Assembly (NCBI GenBank): GCA_033763355.1
Contig: JANRKT010000187.1
Location: 1-34,509 of the forward strand
Reading direction: 5' to 3'
Length of the DNA: 34,509 nt
Source of the DNA: JANRKT01 sp033763355
GTDB taxonomy: Bacteria > Bacteroidota > Bacteroidia > Chitinophagales > Chitinophagaceae
Shown here: in pieces, positions 30,015-34,509 of the stretch
How the letters are laid out: every line of letters begins with the position of its first letter
How positions within the stretch are numbered: the stretch's first letter is position 1
The notes under the pieces: generated by a model
What the model saw: the letters and a program-made list of their open reading frames with translations, nothing else
Database searches by the model: none
What the model was told of the DNA's origin: nothing
Program-made: the position numbers and the translations under genes

Positions 30015-32684
30015 ATGAAAAAGTTTGTATTCACCCTTATTACATTATTTTGTGCTTACCTCTCTTTACCAGCCCAAACCACTGATGCCTGTAAAGCAGA
30101 CTTTACTTATTCAGTTGACGGGTACACGGTAAAATTTTCATCTTCATCACCGGCATCCAGTACACTTAAGCATTATTGGGAATTCGGTGACGGCAAGTCA
30201 GCCGAAGGCACAGCGGCGCCGGTGCATGTTTATGCTGCCCCCGGGGCTTACCGTGTGCTGCATTACGTTAAGAACAGCGCAGGCAATTGTTATGACTCCG
30301 TTTCTAAAGTAATTAACATCGGCCCTGCTAACTGCACAGTGCAGGCGAAGTTTGAATGGAAACAGGATGCGACCAATTGCTTAAAAGTTCAGTTCATCAA
30401 CAAGTCTGCTCCCATCAGTCCCAATGTTCGTTTCTTCTGGAAATTCGGCGATGGTGGCGGCTCTTATGATATTAACCCTTCTCATGTTTACAATCAGCCC
30501 GGTGAATACGAAGTTTCACTTGTTGTGGATGCAGGTAACAATTGTACCAAAACATATACTGAGAAAATAAAAATAATATGCGAACCCGTTTGTAATATCC
30601 TTCCTGATTTTAAATGGGAGCAGAATACAGCCAACTGTTTGCTTCTTTATTTTTATAACAAGACCGTTCTTACTACTTCTGCCGCTAAAGTAACCTGGAA
30701 TTTTGGCGACGGGGCCACATCCAATGAATGGAATGCAAAGCATGAATACAAAGAAGCGGGTACTTATGAAGTAACGCTTGTGATAGAGATCAGCAATATC
30801 TGCCGCAAAGAGATCAGCAAAAAAGTAGAAGTAAGGTGCCCTGCGCCATGTAATATAGAACCAAAGTTTGAGTGGAAAATTGACCCGGCACAGCCTGATG
30901 TGGTTTACTTTAAAAACCTTACTGCGCAAACGCCAAATGCCATTTATTTTAAATGGACGTTCGGGGATGGCACTGGTTCAGGTGAAGCAAACCCCGTTCA
31001 TAAATATGAAAAGCCGGGAGTTTATAAAGTATGCTTAATTGCAGAAACAGCCAACGGCTGCCGTAAAGAGTATTGCGCAGAAGTAACAGTGAAGTTTGAA
31101 ATATGTAATATCCAGCCGAAGTTTGAGTGGAAGATTGACCCTGCCCAGCCGCATTTGGTTTACTTTAATAACCTTACCGTATTGCCCGCAAACGATGTTA
31201 AGTTCAAATGGATATTCGGCGATGGCCATACTTCTGCGGAAGTTAATCCTGTTCACAAATATGAAAATCCCGGCGTATATAAAGTTTGTCTTGTTGCGGA
31301 AACTGCCAATGGCTGCCGTAAGGAATATTGTGCGGAAGTAATTGTAAGGTTTGAGGTATGCAATATTGAACCGAAATTTGAATGGAAACGCGATGAGCAG
31401 CACCCCAACAAGATTTATTTCTATAACCTTACTGCGCCGGTAACAGCCAATGTAAAGTTCAAATGGGTGTTTGGCGATGGCACTACTTCGGATGAGAAAA
31501 ACCCTGTTCATGTTTACCAGCAGCCAGGTGTTTACAAAGCTTGTTTGATAATTGAAACTTCAAATGGTTGCCGTAAAGAAGTTTGCCAGGAAATCGGAAT
31601 CCGGTTATGTAATGTAAAAGCAAAATATGAATGGAAGAAAGACCAGTCGCAGTGGAACAAGATACATTTTGCCAATCTTTCAGAACCTGTATCACGTATC
31701 TGGAGAACAACATGGAGTTATGGTGATGGCACAGCATCAAATGACTTCAATACTTTCCATACTTATAGCCGCCCTGGTGTGTACAGGGTATGCCTGAAAG
31801 TACAGAGCCTTGATGGCTGCATCAGCGAATATTGCGATACGGTGGTTGTACGCAACCCTGATGTGATCAATTGCGAAGGGCAGTCAAACTTTAAATATGT
31901 CAGGTCTGCAAATAATTTGCTGGAATACAAATTTGAGCCTGAGCACAAATATTCCAACCGCAAGTATTACTGGAGTTTTGGCGACGGAACCGTTTCAAAC
32001 GATGTGGCGCCTGTGCACAAGTTTCCCAAAGCAGGAGTTTATAAAGTTTGTCTTACTGTAGCCATCTACAATACAACCGGTACGGTATTGTGCCGCTCAA
32101 CAACCTGTAAAGAAATAAAGGTTGGCCCTGATTGTGAAAATGTGAAAGTAAAGTTTGAATACAAGCATCATCCCAATCAGCCCAATAAAGTAAGCTTTTA
32201 TGCAACGGGCACTGAACCCATCATAAAACAAAAATGGATTATCAGCTACGACACTGCCAATGGCATTTTCAATCCCTGGTATGTGATACTGGAGCAAAAA
32301 GATCCCACCTACACTTTTAAAGAAAAAGGATGGTATGTGGTTACGCTTAAAGCAGTAACGGCAAGTGGTTGTGAAAAGAGCTATACTGAAAGGATATATA
32401 TTGAAAAGCTGGTGAATGCGCCAATAACCGGAAGCATCTCCATCCCCGTATATCCCAATCCTGCGAAAGATAAAATCAGTTTTAACCTGAAGGTTGAAGT
32501 AACGCAGACCATTAAGCTGAGTGTATTGAGCAACACAGGTGTAAAACAACTGGAACTGGAATATAAAGCAGAGGCAGGAAATAATGTAATCTCAATACCT
32601 GTTGAAAAACTGACACCGGGATTGTATTATATTGAAATCAGGGTGGGAAGCCAGGTGTACTGGGCCAAGTTCCAGAAGTTGTAA
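30015..32684 (+). CDS. PKD-repeat surface protein with T9SS type A sorting domain
   Basis: 889 residues. A signal peptide (about 1-20, MKKFVFTLITLFCAYLSLPAQ) is followed by nine PKD-like beta-sandwich units of about 85 residues. Eight keep the core WxFGDG or WSYGDG, with xNPxHxY and PGVYKVCL after it. The ninth (about 715-800) has lost the GDG and reads IISYDTANG. Each unit begins with a cysteine (CNIEPKFEW type) and has a second one near GCRKEY, which suggests one disulfide per unit. Residues about 815-889 (VYPNPAKDKISFNL to YYIEIRVGSQVYWAKFQKL) are a type A C-terminal sorting domain for type IX secretion. It is probably an adhesin or extracellular structural protein. No enzymatic domain is present. 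Confidence 0.92.
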   Translation: MKKFVFTLITLFCAYLSLPAQTTDACKADFTYSVDGYTVKFSSSSPASSTLKHYWEFGDGKSAEGTAAPVHVYAAPGAYRVLHYVKNSAGNCYDSVSKVINIGPANCTVQAKFEWKQDATNCLKVQFINKSAPISPNVRFFWKFGDGGGSYDINPSHVYNQPGEYEVSLVVDAGNNCTKTYTEKIKIICEPVCNILPDFKWEQNTANCLLLYFYNKTVLTTSAAKVTWNFGDGATSNEWNAKHEYKEAGTYEVTLVIEISNICRKEISKKVEVRCPAPCNIEPKFEWKIDPAQPDVVYFKNLTAQTPNAIYFKWTFGDGTGSGEANPVHKYEKPGVYKVCLIAETANGCRKEYCAEVTVKFEICNIQPKFEWKIDPAQPHLVYFNNLTVLPANDVKFKWIFGDGHTSAEVNPVHKYENPGVYKVCLVAETANGCRKEYCAEVIVRFEVCNIEPKFEWKRDEQHPNKIYFYNLTAPVTANVKFKWVFGDGTTSDEKNPVHVYQQPGVYKACLIIETSNGCRKEVCQEIGIRLCNVKAKYEWKKDQSQWNKIHFANLSEPVSRIWRTTWSYGDGTASNDFNTFHTYSRPGVYRVCLKVQSLDGCISEYCDTVVVRNPDVINCEGQSNFKYVRSANNLLEYKFEPEHKYSNRKYYWSFGDGTVSNDVAPVHKFPKAGVYKVCLTVAIYNTTGTVLCRSTTCKEIKVGPDCENVKVKFEYKHHPNQPNKVSFYATGTEPIIKQKWIISYDTANGIFNPWYVILEQKDPTYTFKEKGWYVVTLKAVTASGCEKSYTERIYIEKLVNAPITGSISIPVYPNPAKDKISFNLKVEVTQTIKLSVLSNTGVKQLELEYKAEAGNNVISIPVEKLTPGLYYIEIRVGSQVYWAKFQKL
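30849..31607 (+). repeat. Tandem 255-bp PKD unit duplication inside the surface-protein gene
   Basis: Units four, five and six begin at 30849, 31104 and 31359, exactly 255 bp (85 codons) apart. They remain similar at DNA level, for example around AAGTTTGAGTGGAA and GGTTTACTTTAA in units four and five. Unit seven starts 249 bp later at 31608 and is more diverged. Confidence 0.75.
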
Positions 32685-32736
32685 TACTAAAATGAAAAAC
32701 TATATTGAAGACTGGCGTTTGAGTTAATACAGATCA

Positions 32737-32784
32737 GCCGGGCCCGAAACTCTCTTAGCAGCAGTTCCGGGCTCCGGCTTTTTT
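32737..32784 (+). terminator. Strong terminator after the PKD gene
   Basis: GCCGG and GCCCGAAACT (32737-32750) pair with AGTTCCGGGC and CCGGC (32764-32778), with one mismatch and one bulged base. Six T follow (32779-32784). It lies 53 bp after the stop. Confidence 0.8.
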
Positions 32785-32788
32785 GTTA

Positions 32789-32810
32789 ATGTTGGCGTCT
32801 CCGCCAACAT
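32789..32810 (-). repeat. REP-like palindrome, copy 2
   Basis: A perfect 9-bp stem ATGTTGGCG / CGCCAACAT with the loop TCTC, between the PKD terminator and the mutL stop. Its 18-bp core (32791-32808), read on the minus strand, matches the copy at 24747-24764 at 17 of 18 bases. It might also help to end mutL-side or PKD-side transcripts. Confidence 0.65.
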
Positions 32811-32844
32811 ACTTTTTAAATATAATACTTAAAAGCTGCGTGAT

Positions 32845-34509
32845 TTAAAGCCCAAACATCTTTTCGAGATAATCTTTTTTAAATTCAATATAAACAGGGT
32901 TGCCGTTTGCTGTGACGTTAGGCTGCCTGCATTGAAATAAATCTGACAACAAAGCCTGTATTTCTTTTCCTGAAAGTGATGCGCCTGATTTTACCGAATG
33001 TTGCCAGGCCAGTGAACGGATAAGTTTTTCCCTTTTTGAAAATTTAAGTTCGCTGCTGAAATGTTTGAATTGTTCCAGTAAACCCTCAATAGCAACTTTT
33101 TCGTTGCCCTGCTCCACATCAGCCGGTGTTCCCTGTATAATAAAACTGTCTTTACCAAAAGGTTCAATAAGGTATCCCAATTGGTTCAGGTCAGTAATCA
33201 GATCGCCAAGGAGTGCCGCATCGGGTGCTGATAACTGAAGTGTTACCGGAAATAAACTGCTTTGCGCAGCAACGGGTTTCCCTCCAGATGCAGCTGTATA
33301 TCTTTCGTATAAAATCCGTTCATGCGCCAACTGCTGCTGAACGAGGATAAAGCCCCGGTTGGTTGCAGCTACTATATATGTATTGTGTAATTGCAGTAAT
33401 GGTGCGCCTTCAATCAATTCGGTTTTCAATTCTCTTTGCTGAATACCTTCTCCGTTATCCTGCTGACTGCCTACTGTTGACTGCTGACTGCCTACCGCCT
33501 GCTGTGAACTCTTTTCATAAAAGTCCTTCCAGTGTTTCAGCCCGCTCTCATTTTTTTCAATAAAATGCGCCTGGTGTTTTTGTGTAAAGGTTTTATAAAG
33601 AGATGATGATGTGGCCTGTGTTTGTTTCTCTTGAGTAAAAGGTTTTGATACGGCTTCTAATTTTTGTATTTCGGGGTCAAGGTCAAAATCAAGCGCAGGT
33701 GTGATGCTGAACTGTGCCAATGCATGTTTTACCGCCGCCTGCACAAATGCGTAAATGATTTTTTCATCTTCAAATTTAATTTCCTGTTTGGTGGGGTGCA
33801 CATTTATGTCTATCTGCGCAGGGTCAAGATCAATGAATAAAACGTAGAGGGGAAAACTGTCTGCAGCAATCATTTCATGATAAGCATTCATTACTGCGTG
33901 GTTCAGGTAAGCGCTTTTAATGAAACGGTTGTTCACAAAAAAATACTGGTCGCCACGGGTTTTCTTTGCTGTTTCAGGTTTGCCCACAAAACCGTAAATA
34001 TTCAGGTAGTCTGTTTTTTCCTGTACGCTTACCAGTTTGGCATTGTAGTGGTTCCCCAAAACCTGAACAATGCGTTGCTTCAGTGTTCCCCTCTCCAGGT
34101 GAAACACCTCCTGGCCGTTGCTGCTGAGTGAAAAGAAGATATCAGGAAAGGACAGCGCAATACGTATAAATTCATCAACAATATGCCGCATCTCCGCAGC
34201 ATTGCTTTTCAAAAAATTTCTTCTTGCAGGCACATTGAAGAAAACATTTTTCATGGATATGCTGGTGCCAGCCGCAAAGGCAACAGGCTCCTGTTTTTTT
34301 ACAACACTGTTCTCTATTTCAATATAAGTGCCGGTATCGCTGCCGGCTTTTCTGGTTTTAATTTCAACCTGGGCCACAGCGGCAATAGAAGCGAGGGCTT
34401 CCCCGCGGAACCCCATGGTGCGTATGCGGAAAAGATCTTCTATTTCCGAGATTTTGGAAGTGGCATGCCGTTCAAAAGCCATGCGGGCATCGGTTTCGCT
34501 CATGCCGCT
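32845..34509 (-). CDS. mutL: DNA mismatch repair protein MutL, N-terminus cut by window edge
   Basis: The frame stays open to the window end, so the first about 70 residues (ATP-binding start) are missing. Visible N-terminal motifs are SETDARMAFERHATSK, the ATP lid TMGFRGEALASI, VFFNVPARRNFLKS and DINVHPTKQEIKF. After the linker comes the C-terminal dimerisation domain. Its endonuclease motif, normally DQHAxxERxxxE, reads QQQLAHERILYE; the metal-binding Asp and His are both Gln. The later ACxxAI[KR]xG and CxHGRP motifs read AWQHSVKSG and CRQPNVTANGNP. The nuclease function is therefore probably lost. The linker carries AVGSQQSTVGSQQ, encoded by a 7-bp repeat. MutL couples mismatch recognition by MutS to strand removal. 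Confidence 0.95.
   Translation of the reverse strand, partial: SGMSETDARMAFERHATSKISEIEDLFRIRTMGFRGEALASIAAVAQVEIKTRKAGSDTGTYIEIENSVVKKQEPVAFAAGTSISMKNVFFNVPARRNFLKSNAAEMRHIVDEFIRIALSFPDIFFSLSSNGQEVFHLERGTLKQRIVQVLGNHYNAKLVSVQEKTDYLNIYGFVGKPETAKKTRGDQYFFVNNRFIKSAYLNHAVMNAYHEMIAADSFPLYVLFIDLDPAQIDINVHPTKQEIKFEDEKIIYAFVQAAVKHALAQFSITPALDFDLDPEIQKLEAVSKPFTQEKQTQATSSSLYKTFTQKHQAHFIEKNESGLKHWKDFYEKSSQQAVGSQQSTVGSQQDNGEGIQQRELKTELIEGAPLLQLHNTYIVAATNRGFILVQQQLAHERILYERYTAASGGKPVAAQSSLFPVTLQLSAPDAALLGDLITDLNQLGYLIEPFGKDSFIIQGTPADVEQGNEKVAIEGLLEQFKHFSSELKFSKREKLIRSLAWQHSVKSGASLSGKEIQALLSDLFQCRQPNVTANGNPVYIEFKKDYLEKMFGL
33459..33500 (-). repeat. CAGTNNN heptanucleotide array inside the mutL linker
   Basis: Six 7-bp units (42 bp, 14 codons). 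On the plus strand they are ACTGNNN-like and start at 33459, 33466, 33473, 33480, 33487 and 33494; on the coding strand they read CAGTNNN or near. Seven bases times three gives a 7-residue protein period, seen as AVGSQQS then TVGSQQD. Same unit as the arrays at 25940-25995 and 26084-26117. Confidence 0.7.

Noticed and set aside
31035..31511. 158-codon open frame antisense to the PKD repeats
   Set aside because: The frame itself is repeated because the PKD units are repeated in DNA; it has no start context or family.
1..34509. Mobile element, prophage or genomic island
   Set aside because: No transposase, integrase, phage gene, tRNA-adjacent repeat or target-site duplication was found; genes are typical core Bacteroidota functions.
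1..34509. tRNA, rRNA or known riboswitch
   Set aside because: The intergenic regions were read on both strands and no tRNA T-arm pattern, rRNA segment or recognised riboswitch core was seen. A covariance-model scan was not possible.

Overview
The window is a gene-dense stretch of a Bacteroidota chromosome, most likely class Chitinophagia (family Chitinophagaceae or close). The evidence is a gliding-motility lipoprotein GldH, a PKD-repeat surface protein with a type IX secretion (T9SS) C-terminal sorting domain, a BatD protein, an LpxD homologue, no clear Shine-Dalgarno sequences, and several promoters of the Bacteroidota TAnnTTTG type close to start codons. The lineage is inferred from gene content; no rRNA or tRNA gene was seen. 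Twenty-eight protein genes are supported; the first (GntP permease) and last (MutL) are cut by the window edges.

Layout. 1-3225 (+): a D-amino-acid/dipeptide utilisation operon (GntP-type permease end, RidA, zinc/PLP D-threonine aldolase or D-serine dehydratase-like enzyme, M19 dipeptidase). 3623-10457 (+): TetR regulator followed by a complete RND tripartite efflux set (adaptor, inner-membrane pump, TolC-like lipoprotein). 10662-15938: phosphatidylserine decarboxylase, a convergent YjjG-type HAD phosphatase, a DUF2167 membrane protein, a short-chain dehydrogenase and BatD. 15945-19039 (-): YicC, then GldH, histidine kinase and OmpR-type regulator as a tightly packed set with its own promoter. 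19040-19746: a 707-bp intergenic region with a candidate small RNA on the minus strand. 19747-25913: LpxD (+), then minus-strand genes for a surface-type protein with a carboxypeptidase-like regulatory domain, an NAD-dependent epimerase/reductase, a secreted amidohydrolase, 3-hydroxybutyryl-CoA dehydrogenase and PheS. 26197-34509: an arginase-fold protein with altered metal sites, an RCK potassium channel, a PBP4-type DD-carboxypeptidase, a nine-unit PKD protein and MutL.

The most unusual structure lies in short degenerate repeats. Arrays of a 7-bp unit (CAGTNNN) occur as an inverted pair between pheS and the arginase-fold gene, and again inside the linker-coding part of mutL. A second 7-bp family (TCAAANN) lies inside the DD-carboxypeptidase gene and beside pheS. 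An 8-9 bp AAGTC family forms an inverted pair between the efflux adaptor and pump genes. Two copies of an 18-bp REP-like palindrome differ by one base. No phage, transposase, integrase or CRISPR array is visible. Apart from the repeats this looks like ordinary core chromosome.
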